Assembly: GCA_014871385.1 (NCBI GenBank)
Contig: CM026424.1
Location: 15,218,892-15,282,891, forward strand
Direction: 5' to 3'
Length of the DNA stretch: 64,000 bases
Source of the DNA: Ceratodon purpureus
Lineage: Eukaryota; Streptophyta; Bryopsida; Pseudoditrichales; Ditrichaceae
The notes under the pieces were generated by a model. It saw nothing but the letters and a program-made list of their open reading frames with translations. It searched no databases and was not told the origin of the DNA. The position numbers were made by a program, and so were the translations under genes. Of the stretch, positions 26,863 to 39,719 are shown piece after piece; the first letter of the stretch is position 1, and each line of letters starts with the position of its first letter.

Positions 26863-29082
26863 CCTCAACAAATTCAACTGTAAACATACACGAACTCAAC
26901 TACGATAATGAACAAAACATACACAATTGTGAAATAACGTCAGTAAAGGTGCTCCAATGCATGCTCTTGCACTAATTTCAGAGGTTAGTATTCTCAATTG
27001 TGCGACTGAACAACTGAAGATTAATCATGAAATTTGATACGTAGATTTTGGGCAATATGTTTGCCAGAAAACGGACAGAGTAGACAGAGTATAGGTGTTG
27101 CAGAAGAAAGACGAAATCATTTTCAAAATTCTATCGAAATATGGTTCAGAAATTCAAAACAGAGCAATTCACAACGTGTGAAGATTATGCACCATGTGTA
27201 TAGAATGAAATCAAAGTTGATAGACTTACAGAGTGGATGTGTGTTGTGACTTCAGTCTCACGTATTGCTTCGACCGCTCCAATCTTGCCTCTTTACGAAG
27301 CCAGCTTGTATCGTCCAGGACGGAGCAGTCCGACTGTGAAGCCGTCATGTGATCCAACTCATATTCATTTGTGGGTGAAGGAATCTTACAAAGGGAGTGA
27401 ACATGTCACTCTGAAACCTTGCAATTGGGCCCAATGATAAAGGTTGCCCACCAAAATCAGGATACCACATACACTCAATCCAGCTTTCAGACATCAGCGA
27501 ACTTGTTACTGTCATGAGCACAGTGGTTTCAATAACTTTAAATCAAGGCTTTTGTCGATTGACAGACATCATGACCTAATTATTCATGGCTTCGAAATAG
27601 CCTAGAACAGGGGAGGCAAGTACATGCGGACAACGTAATAATTTAAAGGTACATGGTCTTAGTAGGGACACCAAATCAGAAGAAAGTGATACTTCGAGTT
27701 CCTGAAGAGGGCAACTGATCTGAAGTCTTGATGATGAGCTACAAAGAATGAAGGAAGTCATAAATACATCGGACTCCACGCACCAGGACGCAACCTAAGG
27801 GCAATTCGGAAAAAACCAGATCACCTATCGTCCTTATCAAAGCAGAGACGACATCAAGATTGATGCGAGATGGCGTTAGACAGAGCCATCTCAATAAGCA
27901 GTGGATCATTATGGATAGGTTTCCTATTAAATAACCTATCCATGAGGGGGGGAAAACAGAGTATGTCCCAGGTCATCAACAAATCAATGGTGGTAGCGCT
28001 GAATTATTCAGGAGGTTCCAAAGACAACTAAAAACTTTTCATTTCAGATGTTGTCAATCTGAGTTTCACAGCAAGATACAACTGAAAAACAGGACAGCAA
28101 ACGCAGTCAATTCAGATTCCAAACAAAAATATTTTGGACAACATCTGGTATGACCTCAGACAAAGAACAGATGCAATACGTCTTTCAGGTGGGTAAAATC
28201 CTAGAGTGGAAATAAACCATGAAAGGGATGGGATCTGTCAACGCTCCCTATATGAAATAGACGGGAGTATCAGGAAAGACATGACCATACTCAAGACATT
28301 TGATGGAAGAAAATATATTTAAAAATAACAACTCCGTGACAAAACAAAAAGAACTGAGTATATGCTCATACAAGCGTTTACATTTAAAGGATTTGAATAT
28401 CCATAAAAAATAACAAAATCAATCGAAACAATTATTTTTATTGATTCGAATGCTCACGAAGAGAGCCAACAGAAAGATGAGGCGGCTTCGTGGTGTTGGC
28501 AGTTATAGCTTAACTGACAAAATAGTCCTTCAGCAGGCAGTCAGCAGCCTGCCACCATTAAAGCCACTAATAGTTAGTACAGACAGTTAGTTAGAACTAA
28601 GCATATTTAGTAACGTAAACTCCAACACAGTATCCACCCCTATGTTCAGAGTAATAGTATCCACTGCTCAAAGTTTTAGCATCGGAATACTTTTAGCATA
28701 GTTTTAACATAGTTTTAGGAGAATTTTTACGAATCTTTCGAGAAACTCTTCACACTTCCGTTAAGCGAAAAGTGGAATGTTCCTTCTCAACTGGAGAATC
28801 TTTCATGAGTGCGTCAGAAATTTTTCCATGTTATCTGAACTCAAGCACACTACATGTTTTAATGGAAAAGAGATAAGAAAAGTAAAGTTCTAATGAATAC
28901 CGCCTGAGAACATTGGAGTACAGGACAAAATACTGCGGGACACCAGATGCCCTAAAAGCCATGCGGATGCTCAAAACCAAGACTATACTCTTCAGTGGCA
29001 TAGCCGTTAACTAGGATGTATCGTTAACGATGAAGATGATAGAATGAAATATTCTCACCGTGAGCAGATTACACTGAATGCT
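26863..29082. promoter_or_regulatory. Spacer between coatomer zeta and the giant gene; probable promoter and 5' UTR
   Basis: Both neighbours are on the minus strand, so this 2.2-kb interval holds the 3' UTR of coatomer zeta at its right end and the promoter and 5' UTR of the filamin-repeat gene at its left end. GC is moderate, like the gene islands. No coding exon, TATA box or repeat is convincing. The short plus-strand open frames at 27.0-27.4 kb match nothing I know. Confidence 0.45.
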
Positions 29083-31007
29083 CTACTTGAGTAGCGATCT
29101 TGCCAAATGCTCCCTCGCTGTGGCAAGTGCCTGGGAGATAGTCTGCACGAGACAAAGGAGAAATTTGTCACAACGGAGACTGTAGAATACTTAAGACAGA
29201 AGAAACAGTATGCTTCACAAAAAAACAAGCTTAAAGAAGCATGTAGCTCTCTAGAAACCAAGATTCTAATGCAATATTTGTAGGCAAATTCTGTACATAT
29301 TTATGGCGCCCAGACGTACCAACTTCTGAACATCAGAAAATATAACTAGAGATAAATAAATAAACAACTCTAGCAAGGAACCTGGCCAACAGTACCTGCT
29401 CCGAAAGGGGTACATCTGCATCGGCACCTCGCATCGCTACTCTCCCAGCGATAACTTCCGCATCTGTCTCCAATATGATTCTGTACGGCCAGGATTATTA
29501 AAGGACTATTGTAAGTTACCTTCTAAAAGCCACCAGAGATACAAATGTGCAGTACACAAGCACATTCACGTTTAGACACCGACAAAGTTCCACCAAGGTA
29601 CCCACAAACCATATTCATCTAGCACCAGTGCTTTGAAATAAGACATTTATCAGTGCTTCGGCCTTAAACTTATTGTCAGAATAAGACTGTTTAAAAGGTG
29701 TAAGGACATGTGTTTTACCCGCCGTCCACAATCTCGTCAAGGCAAAGAAGAACCAGATCCAAATTCTCGAGAACACTTTTTTTCTCAACATTGTTCCTGC
29801 AGCAAAATAGTCACAATGAGTTCTAGAGTCTCTACATGTAGCTGATTGCCACCACATCACTAGAAGAGCTGGGTTATCAGTACCAACATAAGAAGACCTA
29901 ACCAGTAACCAGCTCATTCAAAATGGGGCGTAAAAAACTACCAAGCAATGCCTCCACCGAGAAAGATGCAAGAATATTGTCTTCCCAAAAGACAGCCAAA
30001 AACATCAACCACAAGAAGAAACACAGAGCTTGCGATGACGGACGGTATTACCTGAGAAGTAGCCCCACTGCATCGAAAAATCCTTGCAAAACTGTTGCCA
30101 AAATAAGTTCGTTCTCATCTTCCCCTCCCGTTACATAGAAATGGAGGTCAGAGATGAATTTGTACACAACAATGTACCCATCGAACAACCCAATCTCAGC
30201 TGCAAAACAAAAACAAACCGTTACAAAGATGGCATCCCAACTCCTCCTTCAGCTCAGATATTCAAACAGAGCAAGGTAAAACGCAACTAGAATCAGTCTC
30301 CTGTTCAAAACCCACTCAGGAAGCTAAAACTACGCGCGCTCGATAAAAACATCACAAAAAACACCACACCACATTCAGTCAGTAAAAACCACCTTCTGTG
30401 CGAGCACTCGTTCGCTGCGTCTTGGTGAAAATAGATTTCTCGAATGCCAATTTGGCGGAAAGGCTGGGCCAGTCATCTGAAAAGTACTTGACAGCCACGC
30501 GCTTCCCCTCAGAATCTAGAAGAATCACATTCTTCACCAACGGAGTAGAGACCTACAACCCCACAAACCACATCAGTCTCACATACATCGCTAACCTTGA
30601 ACCCCTCATCATCCAGTCAAACTGAACCCCATATCCAAGCTCCCACATTAACACCTTCCAAAATCCCAAACAACTAAACTCCTAAACATCGACCTTCAGA
30701 ACATCACAAGCTCCCAAACCACCACAAAAAAATCCTCACTACTCTTATTAGGTCAACTACTCCAAATCTCGAGCCCACAAACTCACTCCCCGAAAAATGC
30801 AAAACAGAAAAATCCTTTCCAGACAAGAACAACAAACAAACCCTCGGTTGCACCCGATCGGAAATGACGGCAACGAAACCTAACCCTCCATACCCACTGA
30901 ACAGAAAATTGAACCAAAGTGATCTCTCTCCACGAGCTTCCTAAACAGAACGAAATGCAACCCATTAACCCAGAAACGAAAATGTGAGTGAGAATGCTTA
31001 CATCCAT
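29083..31007 (-). CDS. Coatomer subunit zeta (COPI)
   Basis: Exons, minus strand: 31002-31007, 30393-30552, 30052-30199, 29719-29796, 29396-29480, 29083-29142. They total 537 nt, or 178 aa, the usual length of the family. Zeta is the small subunit of the F-COPI part of coatomer. It pairs with gamma-COP in an adaptor-like heterodimer and coats vesicles for Golgi-to-ER and intra-Golgi traffic. The longin-type fold is recognisable from [21 protein letters not shown] near the start, [19 protein letters not shown] and [19 protein letters not shown] in the middle, [15 protein letters not shown], and the C-terminal [19 protein letters not shown]. The first coding exon holds only ATG-GAT, which is why it is easily missed. 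All splice sites are GT-AG and no frame break is seen. The gene is divergent from the lipase at 32.6 kb. Confidence 0.96.
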
Positions 31008-32642
31008 GACGAAGAACGAATCAACAAATCGATGCCGAGTCGGACAGCAACAAGAGATGGTGGCGAGATGGTGGCGAGATGGTGGCGAGTGTTGGGTGCA
31101 AGCTGAGATCTGGAGATGAGCTTGCTCTGAATAAGTTAACTTCCTGCACAGAAGAAAACTCCGATCGATCGTAAACCACCACTACCTCCACAACAACAAC
31201 AGCAACACCACCACAACAGCAGCAGCGATGAGATGCAGCTTTGCAATCAGTCGCCGCGCAGACCGCGAGCTTCTTCTCCCTCCCTCACTCACTCACTGCC
31301 ATGGCATGGAATGGCATGGCATGTCTGGACGACACTCATTATTTCTCTTCTGTTCATAGATTTCAGGGAGGAGCATTTTCTATTATTTTGTAAATTGGAA
31401 ATGCCCAACTTGGTGTGTTTTTTTCTAATAATTTTGTTTTCTCGGATGGGGGAGTATTGGAGGGTATGGTGGAGACGGGTCCGGGTACGAGGTCCAAGTG
31501 GCGGTAAACTTTGGTAGTTTCTCATTTTTGGGTAGTTTCTGGTGTTTCTTTGAGTCTAGATATTCGATTAAATGTGTGTTTTTGCATGTCAATGCAGTGA
31601 CTGATGGGAAGGTTAAAGTTTAGGCTAAGTGGTCTGCGAGGTGGTTGGATTTTGTTGATATCAGAGTCATGTTTTTTCGGAAGTTGTAGCTTTGATGTTT
31701 TTTGTTTCATGGTGGAGATGGAAGAGTACTGAAGTTGGTTTCTTTGTTGTGATCTTCAGGAGTTAGTGGTCGCAGTCTAGTTTGATTTCGCACCATTTCG
31801 GAGGGGCAGCCACTACACAGCGGCAAGAGTAACCGAGTGAAACATGGATTCGGAGTCAAAGAGACGGCTGGAGTTACCTGGCCGCCTTCGTGTGCTTGTT
31901 CCGAGAAGCTGTAAATATTCATGATCACTAATTCCATATTGTCGATGAAATATCAGATGTCTTGACCAGCGGGAGCACTTGAAGAATATCCACAAAGCAT
32001 GCCGATGTTCGGCAGGTGGTGGCGGCTTTGGCAAGAGTGTATGCATTTGTGAACTACTCCTACTTATGGGTGGCCCTACCAGATTCCATGTTCGGACAAG
32101 CTTTAGATGTGGAGGAGTTACCTCGGCGGACGTCAAATGGCATCACATCCCTCATCACATCCGCAGTCAATTGCAGTCTCCCTTCCACTAGAAACGTGCT
32201 TGCTTGGTAAATGTGCAACGTCATGAAAGATAGCATCTCTGAAGCTAGCCCTCATCCTTGTCTGCATCGCTGTCAGATGGCTAGACACGGTTTCCGAAAT
32301 CAGACGTCTCTCCATTTTCTTCAGTGGCGGCCTCTGCTTCAACTTCTTCTCGAGGAACCTGGTTGTATAAGAAGCTCCGAAGACACTGTTGCAGACAATT
32401 AGGAGTAGTTTGTAGAAACCGGTAGCTTTAGGAACTGAGCTAGAGCTGGTGTTTAGATAGCAACAGCAGGATTTGCATGTTTGGGACAGAGAATCCTTGG
32501 CTTGAGGAGAATTGAGGGGAGGTTAGTGATAGGTGTGTCTCGTCTTGTTTGCTGGACTCTATCCTAGTGTGTGGTAGAAACATTTGAAGCTCTTAGGCGA
32601 AATCGGGGACTTGTTAGGAACCCACGAGTGTGGTTCTTCGAC
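31008..32642. promoter_or_regulatory. Divergent promoter region, coatomer zeta / lipase
   Basis: This 1.6-kb interval separates two divergently transcribed genes and should contain both promoters and 5' UTRs. Next to the coatomer start it has three tandem copies of an 11-bp unit (31054-31089). The interval is of moderate GC. I found no convincing TATA box and no extra coding exon; the many short open frames on both strands look like chance. Confidence 0.5.
31054..31089. repeat. 11-bp tandem repeat in coatomer zeta 5' leader
   Basis: Three exact consecutive copies of GAGATGGTGGC followed by GAG, about 50 bp upstream of the coatomer zeta ATG. On the transcribed strand it reads GCCACCATCTC and contains no upstream ATG. 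Confidence 0.9.
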
Positions 32643-34731
32643 ATGGTGCATGCGAAGGCTGCGGTGACGCCATCCAGTCGGAGAGTTATGGAGGAAACTA
32701 GTCCATCTGAGCAGCAGTACACAAGCCTCGTCAACGTTAATGATGAGGATGATGGGGTGGTAAGGCAGTCTAGAACTAAAACGCACCGGCGCCACCAGTC
32801 CTTGTTCTCAAATCCGTCCGCCCCAGTGGATCTCTCGGACTACCCGAGTATGCGAAGGGAGTCGTCCTTGAAGACAGATCCAGTTCTTAGAAAAACCACG
32901 TCTGGAAACTTGAATTGGAAGCTGGGAGAGTTTTGGTCGAAATTGAGAGCTCCTTTGAAGCAGAACGCAGCGTCCCCGTCGTTGAGGTCTCTAGATGCCG
33001 TTAGCGAGACAACTCTGTCTGTTAATCAAAAAACTGTAGAAAAACAGACAAAGACGGAGATAGACTTAGGGGTTCAAGAGACTGGAGTAGTGAGGACAGG
33101 GGAACAACGGCAGACACTAGAACTTCACGCAATAGACGTCAAGAGTGTGTCCACTGAAGTTCACGGTATTGACGAGGCCATCTCAACTGGGATTGCAAAC
33201 ACCTCAAGCTCTACAGCTGCAGCTGCGTCCCCCACGAGCAAAAGCAACAGCCTCCATTTCATAAGCTTGAATTTGTTCAGCAGCTCCAAATTCGGCGACA
33301 GCTCTAAATTCGGTAGCAGCTTCGGCGATAGCAACATTCCTAGCGCCACTCCTCATGATCGATCAGGTCAGTTGGAGCCATCAGAGCCGCCTAATCTGTC
33401 AATGAAATGGAGAGAGATTCAAGGGGCTACCAATTGGCACGGCCTCATGGATCCTCTCGACCTTGACCTCAGGAGAGAGATCCTCCGCTATGGCGATTTC
33501 GCCCAAATAGCACATGACAATTTCGAGTGCAACACCCGGTCCAAGTACGCTGGAAGTGCAAGATTCTCGAAACAGAAGCTCTTCCAGAAACTGCACAAGC
33601 AAGACTGCGGGTACGAGGTGACGAGGTACCTGTACGCAACAAGCGAAAATCCTCTCCCAGGTGTGCTGCAACCGTCTCTCTCCTCCAAGAGCTGGGACAC
33701 CGACTCGAACTGGATGGGATATGTCGCTGTTGCTACTGACATGCAAGAGATCGAGAGACTGGGAAGACGGGACATCGTAGTCGCATGGCGTGGCGCTGGG
33801 AGGAAGATCGACTGGCTGGTCGATGCGCAAACCCAAATGACACCGATCAGAGTACCAGTGGAAAATCCCAAGGTGACAGAATTGCAGCGGCCGAGAGTAG
33901 AGAGAGGATTCTGGAGTTTGTACACTTCCAAACGGCCTGCATCACAGTTTAACCGGAAGAGCGCTTCGGAGCAGGTCAGTGAGTACAATCTCTCTTGCAT
34001 CTCAAACATCAAATTACAATGCATCCCAAATTCCAAACGCTGTCAGTTGCTGAAACTTTCGTTTCTGAATGCAGGTTATGACCGAACTGAGAAGACTACT
34101 CACGCTCTACAAGGGGGAGAATCTCAGCATTACACTTACAGGACACAACCTCGGTGGTGCCCTTGCGATTCTTACCGCTTATGAAATTGCCGAGAGTGGA
34201 CTTCACAAACAGGGCAAAGGGACCACCATCCCCGTGACCGCCTTCACATTTGGAAGTCCCCATGTCGGCGACGGTGCATTCAGAAGAAGGTTTGCAGAGT
34301 TGCAGGTGAAGTTGCTGCGAGTTGTGAATGTGCATGATGTCGTCCCCAAGAGTATTGTCAACTTCTATCCTCTCTGGGGCTCATCTGACACTAACAAACA
34401 CTTGGGCGTTGAGCTTCAAGTGAATCACAAGCTATCACCTTATCTGAAGAGCACGAAGGATCCGCTGGACTGGAACGATCTGGAGGTTTACTTACATTGT
34501 GTTGATGGCTATCAAGGAGTCAAATCCAAGAGTTTTGAGCTTGTCACGGGGCGGGATTACGCATTGGTGAACAAGTATTCCGATGTTTTGGAGGAGAGGC
34601 TCTGCGTGTCGGCGCAGTGGAGGCAAGTTGAGAACAAGGGCATGGGGTTGTCTTTCGAGGGGCGGTGGATGGAAACAGATAGACAACCTGAGGATGCTCC
34701 GTCGCTTGCAAATCATGATAGGTTTTTTTGA
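32643..34731 (+). CDS. Class III lipase of the DAD1/PLA1 type, nucleophile Ser replaced by Asn
   Basis: Exons 32643-33974 and 34075-34731 join in phase 0 (GT-AG) to give 662 aa. The frame is open further upstream but lacks an earlier ATG. The fold is that of plant alpha/beta-hydrolase lipases acting on galacto- and phospholipids: WREIQGATNWHGLMDPLD (about 260-280), LRREILRYGDFAQIAHDNF, NWMGYVAVATD, RRDIVVAWRG and VVNVHDVVPKS. The elbow that should read G-H-S-L-G reads GHNLGGA, with Asn469 (AAC, 34147-34149) where the catalytic Ser belongs. The other presumed triad members are present (Asp532 in NVHD, His585 in YLHCVDGY). The oxyanion-side AWRGT is AWRGA. The first 250 residues are Ser/Lys-rich with no clear domain and may include a plastid transit peptide. 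Either this is a non-catalytic paralogue or one base is wrong in the assembly. Confidence 0.9.
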
Positions 34732-36400
34732 TGCGCAGAACTAGATGAGAACAAGCAAATTCTGCAGACTTTGATCTGGTTGTGGACTGGGAACTTTCGA
34801 AGGAGCAAATTATTTGACTGAACCTATCATGAACAAGATGGACATCAGTTGCTACAGATACAAATAGGTTTTTTTTGTAAAACTGTAATTAAGGGAGCGA
34901 ATCATCGTGAGTAGAATCATATTATTGATACTTCGATCCAGAAACGGCAGATTTGTTCAGTACACAAGCTCACAGTGCTGGTTGAGAAGCTGGCTAATAG
35001 ATTCGGCAGAAGCACTCAGTGACAACATCTTGCACTGCCACTGCCACTCATGAACTCCAAGCACCGGACCATTCTCTTGGGTAGTTTTTCCTCAAGGTAG
35101 AACTTCCATCCTCAGCCACCCGCAGCTGTGAACTTCAGTGAGCTGGCCCATAATCACTCAGAAGTGCCGGGAACCTTTTATTCTCGGATGTCAAGGGTGT
35201 ATTTTGATACTTCAGCTACGCTCTTCGTTCTCTGAAGTAGAAATTCAGTTCAAGAACTATTACACCAACTCTCCTTCAGCGCACTGATGCTCAGTCATGA
35301 GATTACGATTCACCTGTAGTGATGGAATTTCTTGGGAGATCGTGTCTCATGATCTACTCTCCCCTTAGTATTTTATTGGAGGGTGACTTGGTCTCAGACT
35401 GCAGAATATTCACCTGCAGCAGTAATCTTTTGGGAGTTACAGTGGATTATGTGCATTGTTGCACTGAATGAATCATTACAGCTCGAAGTAGCGTCAATCA
35501 GAACTACAAGTTAATATTAATTGCACTGTCTTTCCTCAGTTCAGGTCTCCAAATGTCTTTCCTCATTGCATAAAGCAAATAGGTAGAACGAAAGTATTTG
35601 TTCGATCATCATCAGAAAGACGACATGCATGTAACACTAAGGAAAGTAATATGATCATCAGGTAACATTCACTCTCATCCACGACGTAAGCCGTGTAAGA
35701 AGGTGTCCTAAGATTTTGCGTTTGTATATCATCACATGATCATAATTTCTTGACTCAATCGAGGGCGGAAGCCTATGCAAATGCACATGGTTACGGAGAA
35801 ACGATGCATCAGATTGTCAGAGGTGTATTATGTTTCCACATGTATTCATTCGGAGTGTAGAATAAGATTTACAATCATCATATGCAAATCACAAATTTCG
35901 AAACTAAACTTGCGGCTTTCAGGGACCACGGATGGCCTGTGACAGACACTCAACATGGCATCATTTCAGTCCGCCCGTCTGCTTTTCTTCATCACCAAGC
36001 CAACCGAAACTCGCCCACTACAACAGCAAACTCACAAACCTAACCCTAAAACGAAAACGATGAAAAAAATGTGAGTAGGAACATTTGACACCGGAGCCAC
36101 ATCAAACTCCAGGTTGGTAAGATCCATCGCTAGTTCATTCTAGCACTCTTATTTAACGCCAAGAGCACTGTCTGAATACCAAACCCTCAAGAGAGAAAGG
36201 TACCCATTCAGCTAAAGCGCTGGTAAAGAGTGCACTAAACCTAGAACCAAAAACAAATAATTAAATCCAAATGTCAACAACCCATCGTACCAAAACCGAG
36301 AAGGAAACACCGGCACTGGCATAGCGAGGGCCGCATAGAACACAGGCGTTTCCTAGGCGCCTGTACCCTTGCGCTGTCGCTTCAGGGAACGGACCCAACG
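34732..36400. other. Spacer after the lipase, no gene recognised
   Basis: Moderate-GC sequence. The left end will hold the lipase 3' UTR. A telo-box-like CCTAACCCTAAAACG lies at about 36038-36055 and may belong to an unrecognised transcript. I see no open frame with family features. Confidence 0.45.
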
Positions 36401-36590
36401 GCATGGAATGACCGACGATCAGTTAATGAAGCAAAACCTAGAGGAGAAACATGGAAGGAGAACAGGAGAAGACAGTGCCAAACAACAAAGATGCTGAGAA
36501 GATGGCAACCACAGGGGCTATATGATTCATGGCTCCAAGCGTCATGAGTGAGCATGGTGATGAGAAGCGCAGCCGCCATGGCCGAGCTCC
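36382..36590 (-). other. Possible small minus-strand gene start, unidentified
   Basis: Reading minus, an ATG at 36579 opens a 65-codon frame (starts MAAALLITMLTHDAW). A second ATG, about 30 bp further in another frame, opens a short hydrophobic peptide (MTLGAMNHIAPVVAIFSASL) ending near 36438. Both lie just downstream of a telomere-like motif typical of plant leaders. Neither product matches a family I know, and they cannot both be right. I report a likely transcript start, not a defined protein. Confidence 0.25.
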
Positions 36591-36609
36591 GAAGCTACGG
36601 AACCGTGGA

Positions 36610-36625
36610 TTAGGGTTAGGGTTTT
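36610..36625 (-). promoter_or_regulatory. Telo-box motif
   Basis: On the minus strand the sequence reads AAAACCCTAACCCTAA, a double telo-box. Plant telo-boxes sit in promoters and leaders of ribosomal-protein and other growth-linked genes. It lies some 30 bp upstream of the first minus-strand ATG at 36579, which suggests a real promoter here. Confidence 0.5.
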
Positions 36626-36840
36626 GGGTTGGAGACCGATGGTAGTGCTTCGTGGATGACATCGTATGTGAAGATAATTTCATACGCTACAGATATACGT
36701 GTACTTATGAATTCACTACTTTCTTTCACTTTCCCATCTCTCTTTCGGAGTCGATGCACTTCCCATGTCTTTCCGAGTTCGACGTCTTTTATCCTCTGCA
36801 TCGTTTCTTTCTTCTTTTTACAATATCTTTCCTGGCCCTT

Positions 36841-36908
36841 CATCTTTCCTGTTCCTCCATCTTTCCTGTTCCTTCATCTTTCCTGTTCCTTCATCTTTCC
36901 GTTCCTGT
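36841..36908. repeat. 17-bp tandem repeat, four copies
   Basis: Four consecutive copies of CATCTTTCCTGTTCCTT, the first with one substitution and the last shortened. It is a CT-rich minisatellite at the edge of the gene island, just before the AT-rich spacer begins. Confidence 0.9.
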
Positions 36909-36959
36909 GTCTTTTCAGCTTACTCTCTCTTTTGAGTGATCAAGGTGAGTTAAGTGTGT

Positions 36960-39700
36960 AAGATAACTCTATTGACTTAGAGGATTGGATTTATTTTATC
37001 CCATAATATTTATTGTACACCACATAATCTCATTGAGGATTCCAAACTTCATATAAAAATTATTTCGAAATAAAATACCTATGTTATTTTTTGGAATTTT
37101 CTATTCATTTATTTTCATGTTGATTTTTGAATATAACTGAATATGCAGCCATTGTGTATTTTTTTTGCACAATTATTTTATTGAAACAAACATAATGTTC
37201 AAACCATACAAGAGGTTGCATGAGTTTCTTAAAGTACCTACACATTTTCACTCTATCCTATTACATAAGAAAGATGTATTAACCCCTAGTTGGAGGAGAC
37301 CATTTCTCACAAAAAAAACATTTAAATAATTATCATTTTAGAAGCATGAGTGAACAAATCAAGAGTGTAGCTTTATTTGCATTGCTTATTGTAAGATTTG
37401 ACTAAAGATTTTTGGAACATCTTACACTACAAATTTCAATATGTTTGACCACGTGGTTAGAAGATTAAAGAGTTTGAAGTAAAAAATATCTTTTAAAAGC
37501 GGAATTAGAAGAGCATTTTGACATAAACCCTTACTAGGTTTTTTTAATGACTAAAACCTATTAAAGTTGAATCAGAAATAACACTTTTGGCAAAGATTTG
37601 AAGACTCTAATTGATTCCAACTTTTGGTAGGTGTTCTATTTGATTTATTTTTTCATTTTCATTATCAAAATAACCTGTTTTTTTATTTTTATTTTTTTTA
37701 TACATACACTTTTATGTTTGAAGTGTTGTTTATTATGTTATTGCAACAATTGTGGTTAGTGACCAAGAATATATCAATAAAATTCCATAGACAAGAAGTA
37801 TAATGAAAATGGCATAGACTCAAATACTCGTAGACAATAGCATGATGGTTATTGGTTGTAGGGTCGTCAAAACCTACAATTAGAACAACAACAATCCTAT
37901 TGAAGTTTTTGAAATTCAAATGGAAACTTGCCAAGAAATAATTGAATGTAATTCTTTGAAGTATTTGAAAGTTCTATACAAGGAATTAGAGAAGGTCACT
38001 TTTTTAAAGATATTTTCACTGATTTTATTACTTTCAACAAATTATAGTGCTTTTAAATTATGACTGCTCTTCTATTGTGTTAAAGATAAAATAATAAACA
38101 TTGATTCAATTTAAGGATAATAGAAAAAAAAAAATTACTATTTAAATTATCCATAATCCTATACATTAACTTCATATAGAGTCTTGATATTATATAAAAA
38201 AAAGTTTTAAAAAAAATTAAAAAAAAAAAAAAAAAACAAAAAAATAGACAAATAAATTGAATTTTGGTAAATAAGAGATTTAAAAAGTGATTTTTTAAAA
38301 ATGTTGTCTTCTAACTTCTAATGAAAAAGAACATATACATGTGTACACAATATGTCAAGTAATATAAATAAATTAAATTTATACTACATTCCATCTCAAT
38401 TTTATATTGAACTAGATTATGCAATGGCCTATACATTTGCGTCTACAATTCCAAAACATTATCATTTGATAAGTTATTATAAATCTATAGAATTTTTTAA
38501 AAAAATTACACTTCACTCTATCAAGGTATTTTTGCAAATACACATTCTTTATTATATTAAACGATAAATTTATATACCTACTCTACCAAGGTATTTAGCA
38601 ACAAAAAAGCAGTACCAGCTTCCAAGCTGTTTACACTACAATAGTATTAATTTTTTATAATTTTAAAAACTATTTTTTGATTATAAACACAAATGCACAA
38701 TAAAGTTTTAACATCATGAAAATATAGACAAAATTACATCAAATTGTTAGGGTATGCCAAATTTATTTTAGATTGAAAATGTAGTTAAAGATTCAAATTA
38801 AAAATTTAATAAGAATATGACATTCATAGAAATTCTTGCAAATTCAATTCTCTTAGGCATTGTGAAATAATACAAATGAAAAAACTTACACATTCATTTT
38901 ATTGAGGTACTTATTCATTGTCAACAAAATTTATATTCCAAGTAATTTACATCATAATAAACAAATAAAATTCTATGTTCCATATTATTTAATAAAAAAA
39001 TCTGTTAAATGCATGTTAAATTTATATTTTGTAAAAGTAAACATACAAAGTTATATTAATTCCATAGTGTGCCGTAGTGTGCCATGATATTGTAGAAAAT
39101 TAAGCCTAGAAGCAATTTATACATTTAATTTAATTTTTTATTTATTTTATATTAATTTCTTAATATTTCATATTTTTAAAATTTAAAATAAAATAAAATT
39201 ATAAATACGTTTTTAATGCACATTGTATGTAGATACATAAAACCATGTAAATAGATGATTTTATTAATAAGATGATTGTGTTCAAAACTTCATCTTACAT
39301 CATATAATTGTACAACTTCTTACAGATTTTGACTAATATAAGATTTGAGTGCATGAAATTGCAACATCATCCCCTCAATCCTTTTAAATATGAAATTTAA
39401 AGCAATTATAGTATGTTAATTCTTCAATTTTGATACATGTGCTTATGTTAACAAAATTAAAAAACTCTAAAATTTACCTCTTAATATGTTGTAAGTTAAA
39501 CCGCTATTTATATAAAAATTTACCTCTAAATTGTTTTAAGCAAAAACTGCTATTTATTTAAAACATTTACTATTTTATGTTTTATAAGCAAAATTTAATT
39601 GGTTTAATAGAACAATCTACTTTTAATTCACATTTAATTTATTCAATATCATTTGATGACCATGCAAAAAATAAACATATTATATATATAATTTTAATAA
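36960..39700. other. AT-rich spacer, nothing recognised
   Basis: Very AT-rich sequence with A and T tracts (for example around 38219-38236) and no supported gene. The open frames here are short and have the composition of AT-rich spacer. Confidence 0.6.
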
Positions 39701-39719
39701 ACAATTTTAGAAGTGAAAA

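Noticed and set aside
31233-32558. Short overlapping open frames on both strands upstream of the lipase
   Set aside because: All are short, mutually overlapping and without family motifs; they lie where the divergent promoters and leaders should be.
32571-32642. Upstream extension of the lipase frame
   Set aside because: The frame is open but begins at GTG; the first ATG is at 32643, so the extension was not included.
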